A DNA stretch of 63,754 nt from Candidatus Gastranaerophilales bacterium. Its GTDB lineage: Bacteria > Cyanobacteriota > Vampirovibrionia > Gastranaerophilales > Gastranaerophilaceae. Each line of letters starts with the position of its first letter. The first letter of the stretch is position 1. Positions 17,495 through 26,525 of this stretch are shown in pieces. A program made the translations under genes and the position numbers. The DNA lies in assembly GCA_944323675.1 (NCBI GenBank), contig CALUTK010000002.1:1-63754 (forward strand). Direction: 5' to 3'. The notes under the pieces are model-generated. The model was given only the letters and a program-made list of their open reading frames with translations. It did no database searches and was not told the DNA's origin.

Positions 17495-17560
17495 ACATAC
17501 CCTCTCTAGTTTTTTTTATTATATAATTAAAATATAATATTTACAAACGGGGATTATTGT

Positions 17561-19180
17561 ATGATTGTCTGGGTAATAACAATTTTAGGCCTTGCTGTCA
17601 GATTACTGTTTATTGATAAGCCGGAAGGACTCTGGAACGATGAATATATATCCTGGCTGGTTGCTTCACAACCTTTAACAAATGGGTTTTTGGAGCATAT
17701 AAAATGGCAGTGCCACATGCCGCTTTATTATATCTATTTAAAATTTTTCATGACAATTTTCAGCGACAGCGACCTTGTATTAAGAATCACATCGGTTCTT
17801 GCCGGAACTGCCTCCATTCCTGTAATGTACCTTGCAGGGCGGGAAGTTAACAAGAATACAGGTTATTTTGCAGCAATCCTGACTGCTATGAGTTCATTTA
17901 TGATTTATTATTCTCAAGAAGTCCGACTATATGCATTACTGTTCCTTTTCTCGGCTCTGTCGCTTTTGTTTACTCTTAAAATCCTAAAAAAAACAAACAT
18001 TAAAAACCTTTCAGGATTACTTATTTCAGACATCTTAATACTTTTAACTCATACAATCGGGTTTATATATGTATTTTTTAATCTTCTGCTGGTAAGTATC
18101 TTTTTATACAAAAATTTTAAAAAAACAATTGTTGTAATGTGGAGTGTAATCGGAGCATCCATCCTCTTATCGGTGCCGCTCATTTTGAAAATTTTCACGA
18201 CACAATCTTTTTCCCAATGGTGGGGAAGCTTTACTCCGGCAAAATTCGGATTTTTGATGACCGATTATTTTTCACCGGTCTTAACAAATCTTGTTGATTC
18301 GCCTGCAAAATTTTTCTACAGCCACAGTCCGGAATTTTTCATTTGCGCGCTGATTCCTGCTATAATTGCAGGTATTTGGATTGTTAAATCCGTTATTAAA
18401 AACAGAATTAATCAGGCATTCCTTACAGCCTCTGTAAGCCTTATTCTTGTAATGACAGCAGCCGCATTAACAGGAAAACTCGTATTCATCACAAAATATT
18501 CCATTGAAATTTATCCTGTATTGATTTTCCTTGCAGCATGCGGCGCTATGAGCTTCAAAAAAAAGATATGGAAGTACTCACTGATAATAATTTTCTGTCT
18601 GATACATATCGGATACCTCGCGGCAAGCCCGATTTCAGCACCTAAAATAAGAAGAGCACAGGGGCATGCCATTGTAGCAGAACTTATTAAACAGTCCGGA
18701 CTAAAAAAAGGCGATATTATTCTTCTGGAATACTATCCTCAATCCAGATTTGAAAAATATTTTGACTTTTCAGATTACAGGGTAATCTCCATTGATAAAG
18801 GGAATTTTCCGGAATACATGTCACCTGACGCGAACTATTCAAAAGCGTTAAATGACGGGAAAAATATCTATAGAGAGGTCTTTGCCTCCAACATAAATCC
18901 GTATCTGAAATATAGAATATACACAGACATCATTAACAATATGCAGACAGGCCAGAGCGTTTTAGCGGTCATGCTTAACAGTGTTGCATTTTATCCTTCA
19001 AATGTTATTATGACTATAGCAGCTGATGATAAGCTGTATGACAAAACTCCTTTATTATTTTTAGTTTTCTCGCACATTAAAACTCAAATATTCTACGATT
19101 TGTCCGAAAGCCTTGCCAGGATTAACTTTAGGAGCAAAGGCGAATGGGCGGCAATTAAGTTCACAAAACTTAATAATTAA
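17561..19180 (+). CDS. GT39/ArnT-type polyprenyl-phosphate-sugar glycosyltransferase
   Basis: Multi-pass membrane protein of 539 residues. The first extracytoplasmic loop has the acidic motif LWNDEYISW near residue 26, and the second has YYSQEVRLYALL near 123-134, both typical of dolichyl-phosphate-mannose protein mannosyltransferase-like GT-C enzymes. About ten hydrophobic segments precede a soluble C-terminal region (from about 360). It is transcribed divergently from the DPM-like GT2 gene, which would supply its lipid-linked sugar (inference). GGGGAT precedes the start. The acceptor is unknown; protein or surface glycan is possible. Confidence 0.8.
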   Translation: MIVWVITILGLAVRLLFIDKPEGLWNDEYISWLVASQPLTNGFLEHIKWQCHMPLYYIYLKFFMTIFSDSDLVLRITSVLAGTASIPVMYLAGREVNKNTGYFAAILTAMSSFMIYYSQEVRLYALLFLFSALSLLFTLKILKKTNIKNLSGLLISDILILLTHTIGFIYVFFNLLLVSIFLYKNFKKTIVVMWSVIGASILLSVPLILKIFTTQSFSQWWGSFTPAKFGFLMTDYFSPVLTNLVDSPAKFFYSHSPEFFICALIPAIIAGIWIVKSVIKNRINQAFLTASVSLILVMTAAALTGKLVFITKYSIEIYPVLIFLAACGAMSFKKKIWKYSLIIIFCLIHIGYLAASPISAPKIRRAQGHAIVAELIKQSGLKKGDIILLEYYPQSRFEKYFDFSDYRVISIDKGNFPEYMSPDANYSKALNDGKNIYREVFASNINPYLKYRIYTDIINNMQTGQSVLAVMLNSVAFYPSNVIMTIAADDKLYDKTPLLFLVFSHIKTQIFYDLSESLARINFRSKGEWAAIKFTKLNN

Positions 19181-19252
19181 GGAGAAGAATAGCAATTTTT
19201 CTTATGTTTGAACCTATATATAAATAGAAGGGTTTAGTAAAAAAATAGTGTT

Positions 19253-20707
19253 ATGAAGGTAGAAAAGATTAACTTAACAAATCACAACGGTGCGTCAAAA
19301 TTACGCGTTACAAGCGGAATGCAAACCTCTACACGTAATTTTGTAAACCCTAACTTTACAGGTTCCGTACTTCAGTCAGATCTTGTAAAAGACCTGCAAA
19401 AGATGATGCCGCGGACAATTAAAGTCACCAATAGATTAGCTCAGAGCATGGGAGAGATTCAAAATATCGTAATAAATTCACTGGGGACAGGTCTTGTGGC
19501 TCCGATATTTATTAAATATAACCCGCTTTCTAAAACAGATGAAGACACAAGAACATATTCAGCATGGAGACAACCGATTTCGGCAGTTCTTGCAGTCGCA
19601 ACACAGGCTAGCATGGTCGCACCTTTTAACAATCTGATTAACTGGATGTCAAATACTGGAAATCTTCCTGATCCTTACAATAAAACTAATTTCCAGAGTG
19701 ATTCTTATATAAGAGATTTAATACACAAAACAAACCCTAATTTTAATAAAGAACAGCTTGACAGAGCAGTTGCCAAAGAAAAAACAAAACAGTATAACGA
19801 ACTTCTGGAAAATTTAAAAAATAAAAATACTATTTATATAAAACAATACAATGCTCCGTCTAAAAAAATGGACAGCACAACATACAAAAATCTTCTGCTT
19901 GAAACTATTGAGGATATGCTAAAGGATGATAATGACAAAGAGACTAATTGCAAAAAAACCAGCGAAAAACGTAAAATAAGAAGCGAATTCTTCAGACAGC
20001 ATAACGATAATGCAAAAAGTGTTCTCAATGATATAAAATCAAACCTTGAAAGCTTAAATAATGTACGCGACTATAAAGACTACCTGTCCGCAAAAATAAA
20101 AGCTCTGAAATCAGAAAATGCTGACGCAGAACTCATAAAAATGGTAAAAGAGATTAAAGAACGCGCCAATATTAAACCGCCTGAAGAAAGTGGTGAGAAA
20201 GCGCTGATGAAAGAAATCCGGGATAAGGTTTCTAAAATGTTGAAACACGCTGATACATATGCAAAAGCGATTTCGGAAGAAGATGTCAGCAATCACGTAG
20301 AAAAGAGTCTGGAAGCCAAAAAGAATGCTCTTGAAATTTCTAAAAAAACACTTGAATCACTTAAAAATAAAATTAACGAAGGAATTACAGTAAAAGATAT
20401 TGAAAAATTAATTGCCGATAAGGTAAAAGAAAACAACATAACAGAAGATTGCAGCATAAAAACCCCATTTTCAATAAGAGTAATAGAAAAATACAAATCA
20501 AATATTGAAAGCAGCCTTGATGGTTACAAACGGTTTACGGGATTGATAGTTTCGTTAGCGGTACTGCCGATTACCTGCTGTCTGTTGAACTGGATTTACC
20601 CGATATTTATGGATGCGGTATTCCCGAATCTTTCAAATAAAAAGCATGACAATGAAGCTTCGGCACTCGTTGCAAAAGCTCCTAAAACAGAGGAGGCAAG
20701 CCGATGA
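19253..20707 (+). CDS. Orphan coiled-coil membrane protein with N-terminal NFTG motif
   Basis: Not recognised. It has 484 residues. The polar N-terminus carries FVNPNFTGS near residues 30-38, a short motif type I associate with orphan proteins of gut Melainabacteria. A hydrophobic stretch lies near 100-130. A long, highly charged Lys/Glu-rich helical region covers about 155-410 and is probably coiled coil. A C-terminal membrane segment (about 425-452) is followed by a short polar tail. There is no signal peptide. The stop overlaps the next gene by 4 bp, so the two proteins are probably made together. No ribosome binding site is clear. Confidence 0.65.
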   Translation: MKVEKINLTNHNGASKLRVTSGMQTSTRNFVNPNFTGSVLQSDLVKDLQKMMPRTIKVTNRLAQSMGEIQNIVINSLGTGLVAPIFIKYNPLSKTDEDTRTYSAWRQPISAVLAVATQASMVAPFNNLINWMSNTGNLPDPYNKTNFQSDSYIRDLIHKTNPNFNKEQLDRAVAKEKTKQYNELLENLKNKNTIYIKQYNAPSKKMDSTTYKNLLLETIEDMLKDDNDKETNCKKTSEKRKIRSEFFRQHNDNAKSVLNDIKSNLESLNNVRDYKDYLSAKIKALKSENADAELIKMVKEIKERANIKPPEESGEKALMKEIRDKVSKMLKHADTYAKAISEEDVSNHVEKSLEAKKNALEISKKTLESLKNKINEGITVKDIEKLIADKVKENNITEDCSIKTPFSIRVIEKYKSNIESSLDGYKRFTGLIVSLAVLPITCCLLNWIYPIFMDAVFPNLSNKKHDNEASALVAKAPKTEEASR

Positions 20708-21465
20708 GTAAAGTTCACAATATATTAACAACAGCCGCAAACAAAACAGTCGAATATACTCTTATGAAGCCTCTGCAAAAGCTTTCAACCGCACCGGGAA
20801 TGGGACGGGTCAGAAAAGAATTCTGCAACAAAAACCTCAACTTTATGAACGGGGTAGGGATTGCCTCCATTGTGCTAAAAGACGGCCTCGGATGCTATAT
20901 GTACGTTACACAGAGTTTAAACAACGATAAAATTCCTGCAGACAAACGTAAATTTGTTGCCGCGCTGGACTTAGCAAACGGCGGATTGATGATTGCAATG
21001 CAGATATTGTTATTCCTGACAATTTCAAATAAAGCAATGCAGAAGAAAATGTTCAAAGGACTTTACGGAAAATACTTCAGCAGAGGAGTAACAAAAGGAT
21101 ACCAGGCAATAGTAAAAAATCAGGATAAATATAAAAACATAACAGGCAAAGAATTCCAGAAAGGAATGGATGCAATTCACGATAAAGCAGTTGAGGCATT
21201 CAGTAATATCACATCACTGGTAGCGGCAACGATTATCGGAAAACGTGTAATTGTTCCGTTCATAGCAACCCCTCTGGCTGATAAGACAAAAGAGTGGATG
21301 TGCAGAAATGATAAGCCGGAAGAAATAAATTCCGAAACAAAAAATACATACTGCAAGGAAAAACACGACCACCGCAAGGCTAACTGCCAGCCGCAGAACC
21401 AGTTAACCGCACAGGTAAACAGATTTACCGATAAAATAAAAACCTTAACAACACCTGAAAAATAG
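20704..21465 (+). CDS. Orphan membrane protein, partner of the preceding gene
   Basis: Not recognised; 253 residues. Hydrophobic stretches lie near 47-62, 90-115 and 168-190, so it is probably a membrane protein. The rest is basic, and the C-terminal 45 residues are polar with Cys and His (CRNDK, TYCKEKHDHRKANC), a possible metal-binding tail. ATGA overlap with the upstream gene and an AGGAGG-like site just before the start support coupled translation. The pair stands alone, so its role cannot be inferred from neighbours. Confidence 0.65.
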   Translation: MSKVHNILTTAANKTVEYTLMKPLQKLSTAPGMGRVRKEFCNKNLNFMNGVGIASIVLKDGLGCYMYVTQSLNNDKIPADKRKFVAALDLANGGLMIAMQILLFLTISNKAMQKKMFKGLYGKYFSRGVTKGYQAIVKNQDKYKNITGKEFQKGMDAIHDKAVEAFSNITSLVAATIIGKRVIVPFIATPLADKTKEWMCRNDKPEEINSETKNTYCKEKHDHRKANCQPQNQLTAQVNRFTDKIKTLTTPEK

Positions 21466-21691
21466 TAAATTGGTAAGGATCAATAAATGAGGACGCCATT
21501 GCGCAAGCGTGGAAAAACTGGCTGAAGCGAATTATAAAATTATCCCCACGCCTCTTGCGGGAGAGGGCTGAATTAATTCGAGTGAGGGATTAATAGAAAT
21601 GTTACGTCATTCAGATACAGTCGGTTGAGCATACCTGCCCAATAAAAATCCCTTTATAAAGGACGGGAGCGAACACGTCATTGCGAGGCGT
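21466..21691. repeat. Gene-free stretch with dispersed repeat fragments
   Basis: No ORF. About 21620-21665 matches the inverse of about 9520-9570, and the GGGAGAGGG/GTGAGGG motifs recur near 40625 and 40760. It runs directly into the truncated palindromic element at 21692. Confidence 0.45.
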
Positions 21692-21795
21692 TTGTTAACT
21701 TTTCATTGTGCCCCCTCCTCGGAATCAAAGATTTCTGTCACCCCGAACAAAACGTGACATTTAGTCACCTTTTGTTCGGCAGAGTCGCAAGGGGA
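21692..21795. repeat. Palindromic repeat element, right-truncated copy
   Basis: It starts with TGTTAACTTTTCATTG, matching the left arm of the element at 9365-9504, and continues in register through CCCCCTCCTCG, ATCAAAGATTTC and the AACAAAACGTGAC-ATTTA-GTCACCTTTTGTT hairpin (21747-21777) to GGCAGAGTCGCAAGGG. The right terminal arm is absent, and a terminator follows within 15 bp. Confidence 0.75.
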
Positions 21796-21807
21796 GAATT
21801 TACTCAA

Positions 21808-21837
21808 ATAAAAAAGCGGTCAGAAACCGCTTTTTTA
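21808..21837. terminator. Intrinsic terminator
   Basis: AAAAAAGCGGT and ACCGCTTTTTT form a stem around CAGAA, with A- and T-tracts on both sides. It terminates the minus-strand gene at 21845 and could also act on the plus strand. Confidence 0.9.
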
Positions 21838-21844
21838 TTAATTA

Positions 21845-22192
21845 TTAAAAAGGTTTTGTCTGATTAAGTTTCAGACGCAAATCTCTGAATCTTGCAATAT
21901 CTTCCTGAGTTTTGCCGGAATCCTTAAACACTGCCTGCGCTGACGGGTGAACCATCAATACATAATCCATATGGATTTCCAAAAAATTATATTTTCTTGG
22001 CGCCTGATTTGCGTTACGTGGATAAATCTCAGCATTTGTTACCGCAAGAAAACGTCTTTCTTTATCATTTAAAAGGTCTGTCAATTCTCGGTTAGTATTA
22101 GTATATTTTGAAACATGCACAATACCTTTGATATCATGGTCAACCGTCAATATACTAACCTCTATTGGAACAGTGTCTATATTTTTTGCCAT
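21845..22192 (-). CDS. Orphan 115-residue protein, function unknown
   Basis: Family not named with confidence. It is a soluble protein of mixed alpha/beta character: N-terminal strands (VPIEVSILTVDHDIKGIVHV), a RELTDLLNDKERRFLAVTNAEIY middle that resembles a small ligand- or RNA-binding beta domain, and a charged helical tail. There is no signal peptide. It lies 65 bp downstream of yitT on the same strand and ends at a strong terminator, so it is probably the last gene of the lysA-cdaA-yitT unit or has its own promoter in that gap. Confidence 0.6.
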   Translation of the reverse strand: MAKNIDTVPIEVSILTVDHDIKGIVHVSKYTNTNRELTDLLNDKERRFLAVTNAEIYPRNANQAPRKYNFLEIHMDYVLMVHPSAQAVFKDSGKTQEDIARFRDLRLKLNQTKPF

Positions 22193-22257
22193 CTTCTTCT
22201 AATCCTTTAACTACCGATATGATAAGTATAATATATTTTTCAGAAATTGTCTATATG

Positions 22258-23139
22258 TTAAATTTTATCAATCCTTTTCTTCATACGGGTTCCGTAGACC
22301 TCGTGGACATCAACAACAGAAAGAAATGCGGAAGGATCAATTCTTCTCACAACCTCTTTCAATTTACTCATTTCAAGACGGGAAACCACGCAGTAAATAA
22401 CGGTTTTATCAATACCGGAATAACCGCCTTTTCCGTACAAATAGGTAATTCCGATTTCTAAATCTTCAATCAGCACTTTTCCGATTTCTTCTGATTTATT
22501 ACTGATAATTCTGACGGATTTAGAAGTATCCAGTCCGTCTATCACAACATCAATAACCCTGTAGGCTACAAAATAAGTAAGGATTGAATACATCGCCTGT
22601 TCCCATCCGAATACAAGACCGGATGCGCCATAGATAAATATATTAAATGCCATAATTATTTCGCCGACAGAAAGCCCGAATTTTTTTGACAAAACAAGCG
22701 ACATAATTTCAGTACCGTCAAGCGAACCCTCATTCTTCAACACGATACCGACTCCGAGCCCCAAAATCATACCGCCGAATACGGTTGCAAGCAGATGATC
22801 TTCCGTCACCGGAAAATGATGAAATAGGTTCGTTGCAATACCGAGCATTGCAATTGCAAAGAAGGTCTGTAATACGAACTTTTTACCCATTTTTGTGAGC
22901 GCAAGACAGACAAACGGAATATTTAAAATTACAATCAAAAGACCGAGGTTGTAATCAAAAAGGTGGCTCAAAATCATTGAAACACCGACAACCCCTCCGT
23001 CAATCATCTGGTTTGGAACAAGGAATCCTTCAATCGCAAAACCAGCTATAAATGCTCCTATCGCTAAGAAAAGCATTTTTTTTATAAGATTAAAAATATT
23101 TTTTGGCTGCAGAAATGTTTTAATATTACTAATAGTCAT
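22258..23139 (-). CDS. YitT-family membrane protein (DUF161/DUF2179)
   Basis: Six hydrophobic segments in the first 190 residues (motifs NQMIDGGVVGVSMIL, ILGLGVGIVLKNEGSLDGTEI) followed by a C-terminal DUF2179-type domain (VIYCVVSRLEMSKLKEVVRRIDPSAF). Length 293 is typical. The transported substrate of this family is unknown. It begins 3 bp after the cdaA stop, so it belongs to the lysA-cdaA-yitT operon. The proximity to a diadenylate cyclase may indicate a link to ion or envelope homeostasis, but this is only contextual. Confidence 0.9.
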   Translation of the reverse strand: MTISNIKTFLQPKNIFNLIKKMLFLAIGAFIAGFAIEGFLVPNQMIDGGVVGVSMILSHLFDYNLGLLIVILNIPFVCLALTKMGKKFVLQTFFAIAMLGIATNLFHHFPVTEDHLLATVFGGMILGLGVGIVLKNEGSLDGTEIMSLVLSKKFGLSVGEIIMAFNIFIYGASGLVFGWEQAMYSILTYFVAYRVIDVVIDGLDTSKSVRIISNKSEEIGKVLIEDLEIGITYLYGKGGYSGIDKTVIYCVVSRLEMSKLKEVVRRIDPSAFLSVVDVHEVYGTRMKKRIDKI

Positions 23140-23142
23140 TTA

Positions 23143-24057
23143 TTATTTTTCCTTTTTTCCGGTATTTTTTCTGATTGTAATAAAATTATTTATTTTGAAT
23201 ATAGTTTTTTTACCGCCCTCAAATTCATCTTCATCTTTATATCCGAGGATATTTTCCAGATCATTTTTTAAAGTAACCAGATCCTCATAGCGTTTAAGGG
23301 TTCCGTCCAGAGCAACAGACACATCACCGGTTTCTTCTGACACAACAAGACATGCAGCCTCGCTTGCTTCTGACATACCGATTGCTGCACGGTGGCGGGT
23401 TCCGTATTTCCAGCTTAGTTTTGGATCTTCCGTAAGAGGAAGAAGAACACCTGCCGAGATAATCTTTGGCCCGCTTATGACAACTGCACCGTCATGGAGC
23501 GGTGTATTCGGGTGGAAAATTGTGAGCAAAAGTTCTGTTGATAAATCGGCATTTAATTTTGTTCCGACATCATAATAGGTGTTGCTTAAATCATTCTGGA
23601 AAACCATAAGTGCTCCGGTGTGAGATTTTGAAAGGAATCTTACGGCTTCAATAATTTCTTTCATAACGTCAATTTTTTCATCTGAATCATTTTTATTATT
23701 ATTTGACGAAAAAGCTTTACTGATAAAATCGACCTGTCCGAGAAACCCAAGAAAACGGCGGAGTTCCGGCTGGAAGATTACGATAAGACTTAATGATACA
23801 AGAGTAACTATAGCCTTCAAAAACATTCCGAGAATTTTTAAATCAAATCTTACAAGAATTTCTCCGAACATCCAGACAAAAATTAAGATAAAAATACCTT
23901 TTACAAACTTTTCAGACTGGGTATTTTTGATAAATTTTTTGTAAAAAGCATAAAGAATAATGACGATAACAACGACTTCAAAGAGGTTTGTCCAATTAAA
24001 AGACAAGTCCATCGCGCCTATTTGGGATTGTAAATAGAAAATAAAATCGTCGACCAT
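23143..24057 (-). CDS. cdaA: Membrane diadenylate cyclase CdaA (DisA_N domain)
   Basis: Makes cyclic di-AMP from two ATP. The architecture is standard: three membrane segments (about 25-40, 50-70, 76-96) and a cytoplasmic DAC domain with the catalytic DGA (LHDGAVVIS, near 188-195) and RHR (GTRHRAAIG, near 219-227) motifs. The C-terminal 40 residues are basic. It lies 1 bp after lysA and just before yitT. No cdaR or glmM neighbour is seen, unlike Firmicutes. With pgpH in the same window both arms of c-di-AMP turnover are present. Confidence 0.95.
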   Translation of the reverse strand: MVDDFIFYLQSQIGAMDLSFNWTNLFEVVVIVIILYAFYKKFIKNTQSEKFVKGIFILIFVWMFGEILVRFDLKILGMFLKAIVTLVSLSLIVIFQPELRRFLGFLGQVDFISKAFSSNNNKNDSDEKIDVMKEIIEAVRFLSKSHTGALMVFQNDLSNTYYDVGTKLNADLSTELLLTIFHPNTPLHDGAVVISGPKIISAGVLLPLTEDPKLSWKYGTRHRAAIGMSEASEAACLVVSEETGDVSVALDGTLKRYEDLVTLKNDLENILGYKDEDEFEGGKKTIFKINNFITIRKNTGKKEK

Positions 24058-24058
24058 A

Positions 24059-25387
24059 TTACCTTAACCTATCCGGAATTACGTCTTTAGAAATCAAATC
24101 ATCTAACGTCTCTCTCATAACTATAATATCAGATTGAGAATTATTTACAAGTACCATTTGAGGTTTTTGTACTCTGTTGTAGTTTGAGGCCATGGAATAA
24201 TTGTATGCTCCTGTATTATAAACGCATAAAATATCGCCTTCCTCAATTTCTGGGAGTTTTATTCCGTTAATCAGAATATCTCCGCTTTCGCAGTAGCGTC
24301 CGGCAATTGTGACTTCAGCCGATGTTTCTTGTTCAGGTTTATTTGCTATTTGCGCAAGATATTCGGCTCTATACATGGATGGACGCGGATTATCGGCCAT
24401 CCCGCCGTCAACTGCAACATATTTTTTACCTTTTGGAACCTGTTTTGAACTTCCGAGAGTATACAGAGTAACTCCGGCCGTTGAAATAATACTTCTGCCA
24501 GGCTCTATAAATAATGTCGGAGGTTCAATTTTGTATTTTTCAATACTTGCATTCAGACTTTTTATTATAACATCTGCTATTGCAAAAGTAGATGGTGGAA
24601 GGTCTTTTTCAGTGTATTTAACGCCTAAGCCGCCGCCTATATTTATTTCATCAAGTTTCAGAGAAAATTTTTCATCAAGCCGCGCAAGTTCTTTTACAAG
24701 AATTTCAATTTCATCGTGGTACACTTTTGTTTCAAAAATCTGTGAACCTATATGAGCGTGGAGACCGTGAAGTTTTAAATTCGTATATTCATTGAGAATT
24801 AATTCAACAGCCTCGTCAATCTGTGTTAAATCGAAACCGAATTTTGAATCAAGATGTCCTGTTTGAATATATTCATGAGTATGGCATTCAATTCCCGGAG
24901 TAATCCTGAGCAGGATATCAGCTGTTTTATTTTTACTTTTCGCAATTTCGTTTAAAAGCGAAAGTTCAAAGAAATTATCTGCAGAGATTCTGCCGACACC
25001 TAAATCCAGCGCAAGATTAAGTTCATCAAAAGTTTTGTTATTCCCGTTAAAAAGAACCTTATCCATCGGTGCGCCTGATTTATAGACAGTATAAATCTCG
25101 CCCGCAGAAACAACATCAAAGCCGAAACCTTCTTTTGAAAGGATTGCAGATGTTGCAAGCGTACATAAAGCTTTTGACGCGTACATCATATTTATTTTAG
25201 GATAAGAAGAAAATGCGTCTTTATAATCATTACAAATACTTCTTATTGTAACTTCATCCAGCACATAAAGAGGGGTTCCGTATTTTTCCGCAAGTTCTAC
25301 AAGGTCACACCCGCCGATTTCGAGATTTCCTTTTTCATTAACTTTTGTTGTAACCGGTTTTATTGACTGGTTTGTACTCTCTCGCAT
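24059..25387 (-). CDS. lysA: Diaminopimelate decarboxylase
   Basis: PLP-dependent last step of lysine synthesis. The PLP lysine is Lys72 in MMYASKALC; other signatures are HAHIGSQI near 195-202, INIGGGLGVKY near 228, EPGRSII near 283 and the active-site CESGDIL near 350. At 442 residues it is slightly longer than usual, because of about 20 extra N-terminal residues. The start is supported by AGGAG 7 nt upstream. It heads the operon lysA-cdaA-yitT, which couples lysine/peptidoglycan precursor supply to c-di-AMP synthesis by position only. Confidence 0.95.
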   Translation of the reverse strand: MRESTNQSIKPVTTKVNEKGNLEIGGCDLVELAEKYGTPLYVLDEVTIRSICNDYKDAFSSYPKINMMYASKALCTLATSAILSKEGFGFDVVSAGEIYTVYKSGAPMDKVLFNGNNKTFDELNLALDLGVGRISADNFFELSLLNEIAKSKNKTADILLRITPGIECHTHEYIQTGHLDSKFGFDLTQIDEAVELILNEYTNLKLHGLHAHIGSQIFETKVYHDEIEILVKELARLDEKFSLKLDEINIGGGLGVKYTEKDLPPSTFAIADVIIKSLNASIEKYKIEPPTLFIEPGRSIISTAGVTLYTLGSSKQVPKGKKYVAVDGGMADNPRPSMYRAEYLAQIANKPEQETSAEVTIAGRYCESGDILINGIKLPEIEEGDILCVYNTGAYNYSMASNYNRVQKPQMVLVNNSQSDIIVMRETLDDLISKDVIPDRLR

Positions 25388-25532
25388 TTGCTGGCTCCTG
25401 ATAACATCTCTTTTACATTACCAGTTTAACACAGGGAAAACAAAATTTAAATACTAAAGATAAAGGAATTATAAAAGATTTAATGGTTTAAAAGTTGAAA
25501 CGATGAATGGATATTTTAGCAATATTAATAAT

Positions 25533-25611
25533 AAAAGGTCTATATTTGTTTTCGAAACGATAGCGTGAGCGGAGCGGAAGCGTGTTTGAGAAAATAAATA
25601 TAGACCTTTTT
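25533..25611. terminator. Long hairpin, probable terminator of the ubiA operon
   Basis: Arms 25533-25553 (AAAAGGTCTATATTTGTTTTC) and 25588-25611 pair over about 20 bp, enclosing a GC-rich loop with a nested AAACG/CGTGTTT pairing. T-tracts flank both ends. It lies 14 bp past the stop of the minus-strand UbiA gene. The large loop (over 30 nt) is unusual for a simple terminator. Confidence 0.6.
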
Positions 25612-25625
25612 ATAAAAATCTCATT

Positions 25626-26525
25626 TTACTTTAGCAAAATTGCGCAGGTCATAAGAATGCTGAAAACCGCCATTAAATCGCGCGCCTTGAATAATACAAA
25701 ATAAAAATGTTCACAACTTTTATCTTCCCCTGCATTATAATTCTTCATCAACATATACACCAAAAATGCAAAAGGAATCGTTAACAGTGTCAAAAGTATC
25801 CACGGATTTGACGACATAAAACCGAAAAGTATTGCCGCTATATAGCCGGCTGCAACAAACAGCCCAAAAAGAATTAAGGCTTTTCCTTTATCATTTATCC
25901 TGCAGCATAGAGTTTTTTTATGTGAAATTTTATCACAGTCATAATCCAGAAGCGTATGAATATATAAAAACGCCACAGTAAACATTACAACCGCAATAGA
26001 AAGAACTAAAACTTCCACAGAAAACGATTTTTTCATTACATACCAGACCCCTTCAAACATTAACGGTCCGAAAAGAAGTCCGATTATTATTTCACTCATT
26101 CCGACAAGAGAAAATTTTGCATAAGTAAGAGTTAAAATTCCGCCCGACATCATCAACAGAACGACACCCCATCCGCTTTTAAAAAACAAAATAATCCCAG
26201 TAATAATTGCAATTATCGAACATATAGCAATCATTTTTTTTAAATCATTAAGAGTAATTGTCCCGTCTCTTAAAAAACAGCATTTAGTCTCCACAGCACT
26301 TGCCATCATTTTTTCATCACGCGAAAGGATTCCGTAATCAATATAATCATCAGCCATATTTCCCGCAAGGTGCGCCAAAATAATCCCGACAAGCGCTAAT
26401 AAACCGTTAAAAATATTCCCGCCGGATTTAAGTCCGAAAACAAAAACCGTAAGCCACGAAAGAATTGTAACAGGAAGCGCAAAGGCTCTTGAACATTCTA
26501 TAAAAAATTTTATTTTTTTTATCAT
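25626..26525 (-). CDS. UbiA-family prenyltransferase
   Basis: Integral membrane protein of 299 residues with about eight or nine hydrophobic segments. The first Asp-rich motif is NMADDYIDYG near residue 55 and the second DYDCDKISHKK near 192, the two Mg-prenyl-diphosphate sites of the family. Relatives include MenA and heme/quinone prenyltransferases; the substrate cannot be decided, and no quinone gene is nearby. The start overlaps the upstream 72-residue gene by 4 bp. Confidence 0.8.
   Translation of the reverse strand: MIKKIKFFIECSRAFALPVTILSWLTVFVFGLKSGGNIFNGLLALVGIILAHLAGNMADDYIDYGILSRDEKMMASAVETKCCFLRDGTITLNDLKKMIAICSIIAIITGIILFFKSGWGVVLLMMSGGILTLTYAKFSLVGMSEIIIGLLFGPLMFEGVWYVMKKSFSVEVLVLSIAVVMFTVAFLYIHTLLDYDCDKISHKKTLCCRINDKGKALILFGLFVAAGYIAAILFGFMSSNPWILLTLLTIPFAFLVYMLMKNYNAGEDKSCEHFYFVLFKARDLMAVFSILMTCAILLK

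Noticed and set aside
25428-25444. 17-base match AACACAGGGAAAACAAA also at 29828-29844
   Set aside because: No further similarity around either site; too short to claim a repeat family.
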